Shown here: positions 36,192-44,720 of the stretch, one piece after another
How the letters are laid out: each line of letters starts with the position of its first letter
Position numbering within the stretch: position 1 is the stretch's first letter
NCBI GenBank assembly: GCA_949373095.1
Contig: CASIBY010000005.1
Span: 174,955-238,954 of the forward strand
Length of the DNA stretch: 64,000 nt
Source: Candidatus Poseidoniaceae archaeon
GTDB taxonomy: Archaea > Thermoplasmatota > Poseidoniia > Poseidoniales > Poseidoniaceae
Direction: 5' to 3'
Position numbers and translations under genes: made by a program
The notes under the pieces: generated by a model
The model's input: the letters and a program-made list of their open reading frames with translations, nothing else
Databases searched by the model: none
Told to the model about the DNA's origin: nothing

Positions 36192-36385
36192 GTCTTACTC
36201 CTCCTTGACACCCCCTCTAACCTAGGGGTTTTCAACCTCTCGCTTGAAATTCGGTCTGAGTTTCGGTGGGATGTGGCTTTTGGAGGCTTTTTTTTCAAGT
36301 CGGCGCTCAATACCTCGTTTTTTGTGACCCGCTTTCATGTATTTCCGGAGGAACCAATAAAAGCCGATTACTCTGCGGGCAGGTT

Positions 36386-36565
36386 ATGTCCGTCGAGGCT
36401 ATGGTTCAAACGATGATTGATGATTTAACTGCCGCTCTTGGTGATGCTGTCAAGCATGACAAGGGTAACGCTGCTGCTGGCACCCGTGTGCGCAAGGCTA
36501 TGCAAGATGCAAAGTCTGCTGCACAAGCTGTCCGTGCACAAGTCCAAGCTGACAAGAACGCTTGA
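36386..36565 (+). CDS. Hc1/histone H1-like small basic protein
   Basis: 59 residues: a helical N-terminal half (MVQTMIDDLTAALGDAVK) and then KGNAAAGTRVRKAMQDAKSA, closely matching the KGNKAAGTRxRK motif of the chlamydial/bacteroidete Hc1-like DNA-associated proteins. It ends at 36565, three bases before the convergent membrane gene. A TATA-like AATAAAAG (36356-36363) lies about 26 bp before the ATG, which predicts a leaderless, probably strong, transcript. Nucleoid compaction is inferred from family only. Confidence 0.75.
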   Translation: MSVEAMVQTMIDDLTAALGDAVKHDKGNAAAGTRVRKAMQDAKSAAQAVRAQVQADKNA

Positions 36566-36567
36566 GG

Positions 36568-38037
36568 TTAGGAGCGCGTTAACACGCGCCATTCGCCTCC
36601 CCCGTTGAGAAGGTTTACTTCTCCACTTGATTCAACAATCCATCCTTTGGGTGCTAATGTTACATCAGGTGAAACAACGAGTGTTGTCACTTGCGATAAG
36701 CTGGAGTCTAAATCCAACTCCCAGGTCGAGTCTATTGATCTCCAATGACCTGTGATTTCCTTTTCCTCCGCATCAAGTGGAGCATAGAACGTATAGAGCC
36801 AGTGCATGCCAAGCGTGTCTTCTGACACAAACAGAAACTCCTCCCCCTTCTCGAGTTTCATTTCACTCGCCGCTTCATCAGTCCACATGGTTTGCCCATG
36901 AATGGATGCAAGCATCGAAAGTGGCAGTAGCAAAAGAAGCGTCATTCCCATGACCTTTGCTTTTGAGAGGGGTGCGTCATAGGTCGGCACTTCGACATGA
37001 AGCCTGAGTTGTTGGAGTAACAACCCCAAAGGGATGAACAGCATAGTCGCATATCGTCCATTATTCCCCATTGTCCACATGATGCCGGGCCAATCAGCAT
37101 TCCAAATACTCGCTTCATAGGTCCAAAGGGCTGCGACATAGAACACGAGTGCAGTGAGTATTCCTGAAATGAAACCTGTCATTTGAGCAGTTTTTGAATC
37201 GGTGATTGATTTGAACCCCTCCAACATTGACCCTACAAACGGCCATGAAACCATTCCAATTAAAGTAAAAATAACCACGACGTCCAATATCGAAAATACC
37301 AACGCAGTACCGTATCGGACAGGACTTTCAATCATGATGGAAAGCGTACTGCTGTATTCGAGCATCCCGAGAATGATCATACAAAGAGAAACGGAAACGA
37401 AAACAACGATTCCAACGGTATTGGGTTTTTCCATCCATTTGGTTTTCTCCCCACCACGCTGTTCAATTTCGTTCCAAAGAGTGACTACAACTGTCAACAC
37501 GGCCGCTCCAATCAGTATTCCAGTTCCATCGGTGAAACCCTTTGCATAAGGCATCATCATGAACGCGAGTGCGCCTCCAAATGACTGGAGCATTCTGTTT
37601 TTTTCTGAAAATACACCTGTGAACAGCATGAATGCTGCAGCACAAAAAACAGCCAAGTAGACTTCTTCATACCCCCGGCCAATTGAGAATATGAATGCTG
37701 GTGAGAGTGAAAGAACAGCAGCAGAACGAACGCCGCCCCACCGGTATAAGCAAGCAATCATGCCAGCAAAAGTAAGGAAGGCCATCGCTTTGATGCCGAC
37801 TTCTGACAGATTATACAGCGGTAATACGACTCGCTGACCTCCATCATTTGGGTCGCTTTCGCCTGCAGTTTCAGGACGTAAATCGCCCCAAGGAAGAGCA
37901 CCATCTTCATTGACGGCCATTTTCACCTGTGTATCGAGTCCTAAATCGCTGGTGAAACAAACGATGAGGTTGAGCAAGATGCCCAACATCAACAAACGTA
38001 TCCAGAGCCGGTCGTCTTCGAAATTTAACCGCTCCAT
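36568..38037 (-). CDS. Polytopic membrane protein, possibly GT-C-like
   Basis: About 489 residues from the ATG at 38037 (MERLNFEDDRLW; a TTG two codons upstream is less likely). Roughly ten hydrophobic segments, beginning LLMLGILLNLIVCF, and a last 110 residues that are soluble and beta-rich. The first outer loop is long and acidic (DLGLDTQVKMAVNEDGALPW), as in GT-C type glycosyltransferases where such a loop carries the catalytic acid. The similarity is topological only, so the GT-C idea is a weak inference. Confidence 0.6.
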   Translation of the reverse strand: MERLNFEDDRLWIRLLMLGILLNLIVCFTSDLGLDTQVKMAVNEDGALPWGDLRPETAGESDPNDGGQRVVLPLYNLSEVGIKAMAFLTFAGMIACLYRWGGVRSAAVLSLSPAFIFSIGRGYEEVYLAVFCAAAFMLFTGVFSEKNRMLQSFGGALAFMMMPYAKGFTDGTGILIGAAVLTVVVTLWNEIEQRGGEKTKWMEKPNTVGIVVFVSVSLCMIILGMLEYSSTLSIMIESPVRYGTALVFSILDVVVIFTLIGMVSWPFVGSMLEGFKSITDSKTAQMTGFISGILTALVFYVAALWTYEASIWNADWPGIMWTMGNNGRYATMLFIPLGLLLQQLRLHVEVPTYDAPLSKAKVMGMTLLLLLPLSMLASIHGQTMWTDEAASEMKLEKGEEFLFVSEDTLGMHWLYTFYAPLDAEEKEITGHWRSIDSTWELDLDSSLSQVTTLVVSPDVTLAPKGWIVESSGEVNLLNGGGEWRVLTRS

Positions 38038-38089
38038 AGCCAACGGTTCGGGGCGTGAGGTTCAACCCTTTCGGACACTTCGGGGGTAC

Positions 38090-39136
38090 ATGAGCGGAAT
38101 TCTAGAGGGTATTCGAATCGTTGATGTCTCGCGTATCTTGGCTGGACCTTATGCAACGCAGATGTTGGCTGACCTCGGTGCTGAAGTCATCAAAATCGAA
38201 GCACCATGGGGTGATGATACCCGTCATTGGGGTCCACCATTCGCCACCGGCTTTGACGGAAAGAAAGTCGCAGCGTATTTCTTATCGTGTAATCGGGGCA
38301 AAGAAATAGTCACCTTTGACCTCAAACGAGAAGCGGAAGAGGTTCGAGCACTGATCGAAACAGCAGATGTCGTTGTTGAGAACTTCCGCCCAGGAACGCT
38401 TGAGCGTCTGCTTGGGCCTTTGCCAAGCGATGTCATTCTCTGTTCAATTTCAGCCTATGGCGCTACAGGCCCACGTCGCGATGAGCCAGGCTATGATGTC
38501 GCCTTGCAAGCAAGGAGTGGTATCATGGGCATTACTGGAGAAGCCGGCGCGGCGCCGGTCAAAGTTGGAGTGGCATGGATAGATGTCATCACCGGCCTCA
38601 ATGCAGGAAATGCAATTCTTGCTGCATTGTTCCATAAGGAAAAAACAGGTGAAGCCATGCGCATCGATCTCTCACTTTGGGACAGTGCCATTGCAGCATT
38701 AGTCAATCAAGCACACAACGCAATGGCAAGTGGAGTAAATCCAACTCCTATGGGCTCAGCTCATCCAAACCTCGTACCGTATCGGGCTTTTGAAGCAAAA
38801 GACGGATGGTTTGTCATTGGAGTTGGTTCTGACAATCAGTGGCTCACTTTGGTTGAAGCACTGGCACTTGAAAACCGTGAAGAGTGGGCGACCAATGAAG
38901 GGCGCATTCATGATCGAGAAGCAGTGGAGTCAAGGGTTTCAAACGCAGTTTCCAATTTCAACCGCAGTGTCCTTGAAGAAAAACTGACAGGTGTTCCATG
39001 TGCCCCTGTCAATACCGTTCTCGAAGCTCTGAACGATCCTCAAAGCGTAGCACGTCAAGCAGTTACACAATACCAGGGCGTGGATGTGCTTGCAAGCCCT
39101 TTGCGTTTTATGCAGCCTTCAAAAAGAGAACAATGA
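38090..39136 (+). CDS. CoA-transferase family III (CaiB/BaiF) protein
   Basis: About 348 residues. Class III CoA-transferases move CoA between carboxylic acids through an aspartyl-CoA intermediate. Landmarks: LEGIRIVDVSRILAGPYAT, LADLGAEVIKIEAPWGDDTR, LSCNRGKEIVTFDLK, VVENFRPGTLERL, EPGYDVALQARSG (with the Asp) and GSAHPNLVPYRAF. It is shorter than typical members (about 380-440) because the C-terminal segment is trimmed. I start at the ATG at 38090 before the conserved N-terminus. Its last 18 bp overlap the convergent FEN1 gene. Substrate unknown. Confidence 0.9.
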   Translation: MSGILEGIRIVDVSRILAGPYATQMLADLGAEVIKIEAPWGDDTRHWGPPFATGFDGKKVAAYFLSCNRGKEIVTFDLKREAEEVRALIETADVVVENFRPGTLERLLGPLPSDVILCSISAYGATGPRRDEPGYDVALQARSGIMGITGEAGAAPVKVGVAWIDVITGLNAGNAILAALFHKEKTGEAMRIDLSLWDSAIAALVNQAHNAMASGVNPTPMGSAHPNLVPYRAFEAKDGWFVIGVGSDNQWLTLVEALALENREEWATNEGRIHDREAVESRVSNAVSNFNRSVLEEKLTGVPCAPVNTVLEALNDPQSVARQAVTQYQGVDVLASPLRFMQPSKREQ

Positions 39137-40147
39137 CGTTTGTCCACCTTCACGAATAAGGCCGACATCTCGTAATTTGTCCAACTCGTTATCCATCCGG
39201 CGCTGGCTAAATTGGCGCTCAACCTGTAAGAACTGAGTAAGGCCTTTGATATCGATTGGACCTGGGAGAAGGTCTTCATCTGCTACTTCAACCGCTGGAT
39301 GGTTATGGAATATTTCTCGGATTTCATCGAGACGCTGTGGGACTTCTTTGTCCTTTACTTGACAAATCGTTTCGATGGAACCGTGTTCTTTGATGAGTTT
39401 AATTCCCGTCTTTGGTCCAATTCCCTTGATGCCAGGATGGAAATCGGTTCCAATCATAATGGCAAGATCGATCAATTGTTCTCGGCTCAACTCGTGACTG
39501 CCAAGCATTGCATCGAGATTGATGAGTTGGGCTCGAACGGTTCGGCCATGTTGTTTGGTACCATCACTCATCAGGTTACGAACGAGGCGAGGTGTGCCAT
39601 ACAGCAACGCATCCCAGTCTTGGGTAGCGACGATGTCGAGTTGTCCTTTGGCAGCCATAACTGCTGCTTGCCCTTCACCTTCAGCTTTGGCAACAACCCA
39701 AGGTACGCCGAGGAAGTCGAGCATTTGCTTGGTTTCATCGACCATCTCTTGAGAATAATACATGATGCGAGGTGCCATTTTTTGAGCTAATGCAAAGTCA
39801 CCTGCAGCTAATGCTTCTTCATGGACACGTTTAGCTTCCTCTCGACGAACTCGCCGAGATGCTAATTCATCGGCTTTCAATTCCGGTGATTCACCATCAA
39901 AAATGTAAACTGGCTTGATTCCAAGTTTTAACAAGGTTGTTGTTCGATTAAGAAAACCCATCAGATGAGAGACAATTTTCCCGTTGTCAGCGCGAAGTGG
40001 ACCCCCGTCGCCTTGCGGTGAACGGTCTCGCATGGTGGTAAGAAACTGGAAAGCGGTCAGAAAAGCATCGATGCCCACACGCTGCCCAGAAAGACTGGCT
40101 AAATCGATGTCCTCAGGCGTCACGAGGTCACGAAGATTACAGCCCAT
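39119..40147 (-). CDS. fen1: Flap endonuclease 1
   Basis: 342 residues. FEN1 removes 5' flaps during Okazaki fragment maturation and repair. The N-terminal MGCNLRDLVTPEDIDLASL is archaeal FEN1-like, with VGIDAFLTAFQF, YIFDGESPELK, VAKAEGEGQAAVMA and ATQDWDALLYG supplying the metal-binding acids. IGTDFHPGIKGIGPKTGIKL is the helix-hairpin-helix. The C-terminus QTSLFSF is a PIP box for PCNA. I use the ATG at 40147; the frame is open further upstream but unconserved. Confidence 0.95.
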   Translation of the reverse strand: MGCNLRDLVTPEDIDLASLSGQRVGIDAFLTAFQFLTTMRDRSPQGDGGPLRADNGKIVSHLMGFLNRTTTLLKLGIKPVYIFDGESPELKADELASRRVRREEAKRVHEEALAAGDFALAQKMAPRIMYYSQEMVDETKQMLDFLGVPWVVAKAEGEGQAAVMAAKGQLDIVATQDWDALLYGTPRLVRNLMSDGTKQHGRTVRAQLINLDAMLGSHELSREQLIDLAIMIGTDFHPGIKGIGPKTGIKLIKEHGSIETICQVKDKEVPQRLDEIREIFHNHPAVEVADEDLLPGPIDIKGLTQFLQVERQFSQRRMDNELDKLRDVGLIREGGQTSLFSF

Positions 40148-40222
40148 GAAAGGGATATGGGGTGACAGTATGTGTATATTCGCATCCGAATCGGTCAAGA
40201 AGGCGAGGCGCAAGCGCTCACC

Positions 40223-41362
40223 ATGGCGAGTCATGTAGCGAGTTTACGTGGCTGGCATCCAGCATTGGCTCGAGCCGAAGTCTCTGCCTTGCTTCCCAAT
40301 GCTCAAGTCATTCGGTTGGCATCTCGCAGATTAGTACGACTTGAAGGCGACCTTTCACTTTCACAAATGCAGGAAGCGGTCGATTGTGCAAGTGGGTGTC
40401 AAGCATTACTTTTTGATGCCATTGTTTGGAACAATGAAGAAGACACCTCGAATTTTATTGAACAGATGAGGACCTATTTGGAAACCTATCCACGTTCAGG
40501 TTCAGTCGCTGTGCGCCCAATGAAACATGAAGGTAAAATGGCAGGTGTGAGCAGCCGTGATTTGGCAAGAAAAATTGGCGGAATTCTCTCTTTACAGGGT
40601 TATTCAATCGATCTCGAAGCCCCCACTCATCGCCTTGGAATGGTACTTGATGCTAGTGCGGGAGTTATCGCATGCGGTTGGATGGTAGGTTCCGGGGATG
40701 ATTCAGACGGTATTACCTCTCGACGTGCAACAGACCGACCGTTCTTCAAACCCGTGAGTCTCGACCCACGTCTTGCCCGTTTGGCCGTTAATGTGGCATC
40801 AGGTCCACGGGAGAAGGGAGCGACCCTTGACCTCATGACTGGTACCGGCGGTTTTGTCCTTGAAGCGGCGCTTTCAGGACGTGAAACATACGGTGTTGAT
40901 CTTGACCCTTTGATGATTGAAGGAGCTCAACAGAACCTCGATTGGGCAATGCCGGCTTCTAAAGCCCAACTGCTCTTAGGCGATGCGACACGATTGCCTG
41001 AGATTATACCTTCAAGTGCACATAACCGGATTTCTGGTTTTGTTCTCGACCCTCCATATGGGAGGAATTCTCAAGGGTCACTTGACCATTCAGAATTGAT
41101 TCAATCAGTTCTTCAAAGTGCTCGGGAAGTGGCAGCATCAGCTGCTGATTTGGTGTTAATTTTACCAATTCATCCTTTTGGTGAACTTCCAGATGAAGCA
41201 CTCGAGTCAAATGCTTCTGTCGAATTGCTCCATGGAGAGTGGGATGATATCCAATCCACTTTTACTGCCACAGGTTGGCGTATCAATCAACGATGGGTCG
41301 AACATGTTCACGCAAGTTTAGGCCGACTTATCCTTCACGCAACAATTGCTCCTCAAGATTGA
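40223..41362 (+). CDS. tRNA (guanine-N2)-methyltransferase, Trm-G10/Trm11 family
   Basis: About 379 residues. This family methylates G10 of tRNA using S-adenosylmethionine. The N-terminal 150 residues (WHPALARAEVSALL and SSRDLARKIGG) fit the ferredoxin-like plus THUMP region. The methylase domain has LDLMTGTGGFVLEAAL, an acidic strand GVDLDPLMIEGAQQN, and the catalytic DPPYGR. The start at 40223 (MASHVASLRG) follows a TATA-like GTATATTC by some 45 bp; a GTG at 40172 would add 17 residues. Its end overlaps the convergent YkgJ gene by 35 bp. Confidence 0.9.
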   Translation: MASHVASLRGWHPALARAEVSALLPNAQVIRLASRRLVRLEGDLSLSQMQEAVDCASGCQALLFDAIVWNNEEDTSNFIEQMRTYLETYPRSGSVAVRPMKHEGKMAGVSSRDLARKIGGILSLQGYSIDLEAPTHRLGMVLDASAGVIACGWMVGSGDDSDGITSRRATDRPFFKPVSLDPRLARLAVNVASGPREKGATLDLMTGTGGFVLEAALSGRETYGVDLDPLMIEGAQQNLDWAMPASKAQLLLGDATRLPEIIPSSAHNRISGFVLDPPYGRNSQGSLDHSELIQSVLQSAREVAASAADLVLILPIHPFGELPDEALESNASVELLHGEWDDIQSTFTATGWRINQRWVEHVHASLGRLILHATIAPQD

Positions 41363-41732
41363 GGAGAACAATTGCATCTTCTTCCGTAGGTTCGGGAAAT
41401 TGTGATTTGTGAGGACATCCTTCATCGAGAATGGCTTTATCCTTATCATTCAATACATTTGGATAGGTGCGACAGCCCTGGGGGCGAACTTCGTAAACTG
41501 AACACATTCCTTCAGCATTGATATCGGCTGATGCTGTCAATAAAAAGACACAAGCACGGGTTTTTTCATCATTGAGGAGAGTAAGGATTCCATTGTTACG
41601 CCAGGTAAAATCGTCCACTGCCATTCCAGTTCTACGCGCAAGAAGCGATGCTTCAGCCTTCGTGAGAGGCATAGTTGTCTCTCGACAACAGGCAGAACAC
41701 CCCGTCGGAATACACGGTAAAGAGCGCGCCAT
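41328..41732 (-). CDS. YkgJ-type cysteine cluster protein
   Basis: 134 residues with the YkgJ family pattern: CIPTGCSACCRETTMPLT near the start and GMCSVYEVRPQGCRTYPNV in the middle. The spaced cysteines are thought to bind zinc or an Fe-S cluster; the function of the family is not established. It converges on and overlaps the tRNA methylase gene. Confidence 0.88.
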   Translation of the reverse strand: MARSLPCIPTGCSACCRETTMPLTKAEASLLARRTGMAVDDFTWRNNGILTLLNDEKTRACVFLLTASADINAEGMCSVYEVRPQGCRTYPNVLNDKDKAILDEGCPHKSQFPEPTEEDAIVLLNLEEQLLREG

Positions 41733-41787
41733 AGTCGAGCCAATCCTTCCGCCTTCTTCAAGAAGGGGGGGTGACTCGGAAGGCTAA

Positions 41788-41861
41788 GGGCGATTAGGGT
41801 AGCCTGGATATCCTGACGGGCTTCGAACCCGTCGACGCGGGTTCGAATCCTGCATCGCCCA
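41788..41861 (+). tRNA. tRNA-Arg (TCG anticodon)
   Basis: Acceptor GGGCGAT pairs with ATCGCCC and A73. The D arm starts GGGT with AGCCTGGATA. The anticodon stem ACGGG/CCCGT encloses CTTCGAA, giving anticodon UCG (Arg, CGA codons). The T arm is GCGGG-TTCGAAT-CCTGC. No intron and no encoded CCA. It lies between convergent/divergent coding genes with 55 bp on the left. Confidence 0.92.
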
Positions 41862-41969
41862 CTGATAAGGAGGCCCCGTGGGTATGAACTCCATGTCGAT
41901 TTAACCAATCTTCTTCAAAGAGGAACTGCTAAGAACAAATTGACTCCACCGCCAAATGAGGCAATCGAG

Positions 41970-42731
41970 ATGAAACTCCGACTCCATCAATTTCTCTCAA
42001 AATGCGGTGAGTTTTCTTCGAAAGAACAAGTCAAGCAAGCCATCTGGAGTGGCGATGTTACAGTGAATGAATCAATAGTCAAGCACATTGCCTATGAATT
42101 CAATCCTGCCAAGCGTGCAGTAAAATACCGAGGGAAGGAATTATTCCTCCCTTCAAACGATGTTTATTTCATTCTTAACAAACCGTCTGGATGCATTTGC
42201 TCTCGTCTGAATTCCCAAGAACTTGAATTGAACAAAACCTCTGTCTATGAACTCTTTCGAGATGCAGTAGAGCCTTCAATCTACGAATCTTTAGTCACCG
42301 TTGGACGACTCGATGAAGACACGACCGGTTTGTTATTGGTGACTACTGATGGAAAATTGGTTCATTCGGTTACCGATCCACAGAAGAATATTCAGAAAAC
42401 GTATCGAGTGAAGACCCAAGAAGCAATTACCGAAGATCAACTTGAGTCAATACGCCAAGGCGTTGATGTCTCAGTCACTGAATACGGTTCCTTAGAAGAG
42501 TTTCAAACCCGACCAGCAACCATCGAATTGGAAAGTGCCATATGTGCAGTTTTGACCATCGATGAAGGGAAGAAAAGACAAATTCGTAGAATGTTCACAA
42601 CTCTTGGAAACCATGTCAATCATTTACACAGACTGTCCACTGAAGGAATTGTGTTGAAGGAATACGGTCTTGAACCAGGTCAATTTTGCACCATCACGCG
42701 AGAAGAAATTAACAGCGCCTTGTTCTCTTGA
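41970..42731 (+). CDS. RsuA/RluB-type pseudouridine synthase
   Basis: About 253 residues. An N-terminal S4 RNA-binding domain (LRLHQFLSKCGEFSSKEQVK) is followed by the catalytic domain: FILNKPSGCICS, the catalytic Asp motif VGRLDEDTTGLLLVTTDG, KTYRVKT, and the C-terminal EGKKRQIRRMFTTLGNHV. It makes pseudouridine in rRNA; the exact site cannot be told. The ATG at 41970 lies directly before the S4 domain; a TTG at 41940 opens the frame earlier. The family is mostly bacterial, rarer in archaea. Confidence 0.92.
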   Translation: MKLRLHQFLSKCGEFSSKEQVKQAIWSGDVTVNESIVKHIAYEFNPAKRAVKYRGKELFLPSNDVYFILNKPSGCICSRLNSQELELNKTSVYELFRDAVEPSIYESLVTVGRLDEDTTGLLLVTTDGKLVHSVTDPQKNIQKTYRVKTQEAITEDQLESIRQGVDVSVTEYGSLEEFQTRPATIELESAICAVLTIDEGKKRQIRRMFTTLGNHVNHLHRLSTEGIVLKEYGLEPGQFCTITREEINSALFS

Positions 42732-42756
42732 ACTTTTTCCGAGGGTGTCGAGAGCA

Positions 42757-43077
42757 TCAAGCTCTGATTTTCTTTACAAGGGCAAATCCAAGAGGAATAC
42801 TCAAGCCATAGGCGCCAAGTTCGAGCGTTGATTCCAGAATCGTAAGCGCCTCTTGTGTCAGTGCAGTACTATTTTCAATGAGCCCCAGTGTTAATCGCTC
42901 CCAATCCACAGTCACAATATCGCGTGATTCAAGCCATTTGAGGAGAATAAATTGACCGATTAAGAACCATTGTAGAACTTTTGTTGCCATGGACCATACC
43001 AGAGCAAGAAGAGCTCCAAGTATAACTCCCTCAATGACAGCAGTACCGAATAATTCAACCCACGCACTTGTTTCCAT
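42757..43077 (-). CDS. FUN14-like membrane protein
   Basis: 106 residues with two or three hydrophobic helices. The central part (ALVWSMATKVLQWFLIGQFI, then LLKWLESRDIVTVDWERL) matches the FUN14 pattern of a basic residue in the first helix and a G/D-x-I-x-V-D/N-W segment after the second. FUN14 proteins are mitochondrial in eukaryotes and of unknown role in prokaryotes. Identification rests on pattern only. Confidence 0.65.
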   Translation of the reverse strand: METSAWVELFGTAVIEGVILGALLALVWSMATKVLQWFLIGQFILLKWLESRDIVTVDWERLTLGLIENSTALTQEALTILESTLELGAYGLSIPLGFALVKKIRA

Positions 43078-43159
43078 AAACCGCTGTGGCTTTATTCTCT
43101 GTATTACATTTTACGATACTTTCGATGAACCCTTTGAGTTCAATAATGAAGGTGAGAAT

Positions 43160-44593
43160 TTAGTAACCGTTCTCTTGAAGCCAACCAGTAACTGGAAGAT
43201 TGTTTTGACGTAAAACTACAGCAGCTTCAGTCAGGAGTGATTGACGACGTTGCATATTTTGTTGCTGCTCAGCAATAGCGGCTAATTGGATAAGTGCATC
43301 CGTATGGCCCTCATGGTCATTCGCCGTTTTAGCAAGCCGTAAACTCAATTCAAATCGTTCTCCTGCTTTTTCTAATTGATTCCGATACAGAAGAGTATTT
43401 CCAATGTTAAACTGGGCAATAGCTTCACCTTGCCGGTCTCCAAGTTGCTTCATAATGGTGAGAGATTCATTGAAGTACCGCTCCGCTTCAACGAATTGAT
43501 CTTGTTCTTCGAAAAAGACACCTAAGAGATTGAGTGTGTCAGATTGACCACGTAAGTCAGAAAGTTTCTTTTTCATCTTTAATGCCATTTTGTACAAGCG
43601 CTCGGCTTCAACCAAGTCCCCTCTTTGTTTGGCTTGCGATGCAAGTTGAATGTGGGAGAAAGCTTCTCCTCTTCGGTCTCCTATTTGCCGCTTGATGGCG
43701 ACACTTTCGTTGGTTAAGCGTTGGGCATCACTGGTATTGCCCAGATGCTCGGCAACAGTCGAAAGGTTCGCCAAAATAATAGCTTCACCTTCCAAATCTT
43801 TTTGCTTTCGCTTGATGATTAAACCTTGACGGTAATGGAGTTGAGCTGCTTGATAATCTTTCTTTGATTCTAATATATTTCCAAGTCCGATGAGGGCAAC
43901 TGCCACACCGTTTTCATCGCTGTGCGTTTCCTTAATCTCTAATGCTTGTGAAAACAGATGTTGAGCTTGGTCGTACTCATTGCCAATTAAGGCGAGGTTG
44001 GCCATGGCCAGAATTACGTCCGCTTCTCCGTTTTTATCTCCGAGTTCCAGCTTCATTGCCTGAGCATCTCGAAAGACAGAGTATGCTTTTGGGGCGTCCC
44101 CTTGATTGAGGGCGACATACCCGATATTGATCATTGCGTCAGCTTCTCCACTCCGATTTGCTTCTGCTCGAAACGTATCGAGGGCTCGCAGGTAGTAGTC
44201 CATAGCCGCTTGGTATCGTCCAGTCAATCGTGCAGCATTACCTAGTTTCAAATCAGTCGAGCCTTGAATTTTCACGCCCCGTGATGTGAGTTCATCGCCT
44301 GCCTTCAAGAGGTTTTTAACATTCGACATCTGTTGATTTGACGGGTTTGATGTCTGGATATTACCAACGAAACCAATTTGTTCAAGCGCTAATACCATGG
44401 CCTTCGCCATATCTTCAGGACTGTTTTGAACAATGGTTTGGGATGTTAAATTACCCATGATTACGCTGTCCACAATTTTTTGTTGAGTGTAGACATTTGC
44501 TCCGGATACATGTTGAGTTTCGGTGCCTACAGGCACCCACTCAGAACCAGTCCATTCCGAGCCCCCATCTTGGCTAAGTATCCGTTCCACCAT
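43160..44593 (-). CDS. TPR protein with Trp-box and DSVIMGN module
   Basis: 477 residues with the same architecture as the protein at 22142. Trp-box GSEWTGSEWVP (residues 11-21), DSVIMGN (42-48) followed by an acidic helix SPEDMAKAMVLALEQIGF, and then about eight tetratricopeptide repeats (NIGYVALNQGDAPKAYSVFR, GLGNILESKKDYQAAQLHY). The end is LPVTGWLQENGY. It is divergent from the VWA gene across 127 bp, so the two may share control. Cytosolic, probably a scaffold. No enzymatic domain is visible. Confidence 0.82.
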   Translation of the reverse strand: MVERILSQDGGSEWTGSEWVPVGTETQHVSGANVYTQQKIVDSVIMGNLTSQTIVQNSPEDMAKAMVLALEQIGFVGNIQTSNPSNQQMSNVKNLLKAGDELTSRGVKIQGSTDLKLGNAARLTGRYQAAMDYYLRALDTFRAEANRSGEADAMINIGYVALNQGDAPKAYSVFRDAQAMKLELGDKNGEADVILAMANLALIGNEYDQAQHLFSQALEIKETHSDENGVAVALIGLGNILESKKDYQAAQLHYRQGLIIKRKQKDLEGEAIILANLSTVAEHLGNTSDAQRLTNESVAIKRQIGDRRGEAFSHIQLASQAKQRGDLVEAERLYKMALKMKKKLSDLRGQSDTLNLLGVFFEEQDQFVEAERYFNESLTIMKQLGDRQGEAIAQFNIGNTLLYRNQLEKAGERFELSLRLAKTANDHEGHTDALIQLAAIAEQQQNMQRRQSLLTEAAVVLRQNNLPVTGWLQENGY

Positions 44594-44720
44594 GGTCGAT
44601 ACAAGAGGTGTTCAACTATCTAACTATTGTTTCAGTACGATTCTTGAAGGTAAGGGTAGAATTGCATTACTGTTAAATGATACATCAAGGCCTATAGCCT
44701 ACATACGGGGGGTCTTCAAC

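Noticed and set aside
44523-44720. Upstream extension of the VWA protein
   Set aside because: It overlaps the divergent TPR gene start, and the VWA strand begins right after the ATG at 44721.
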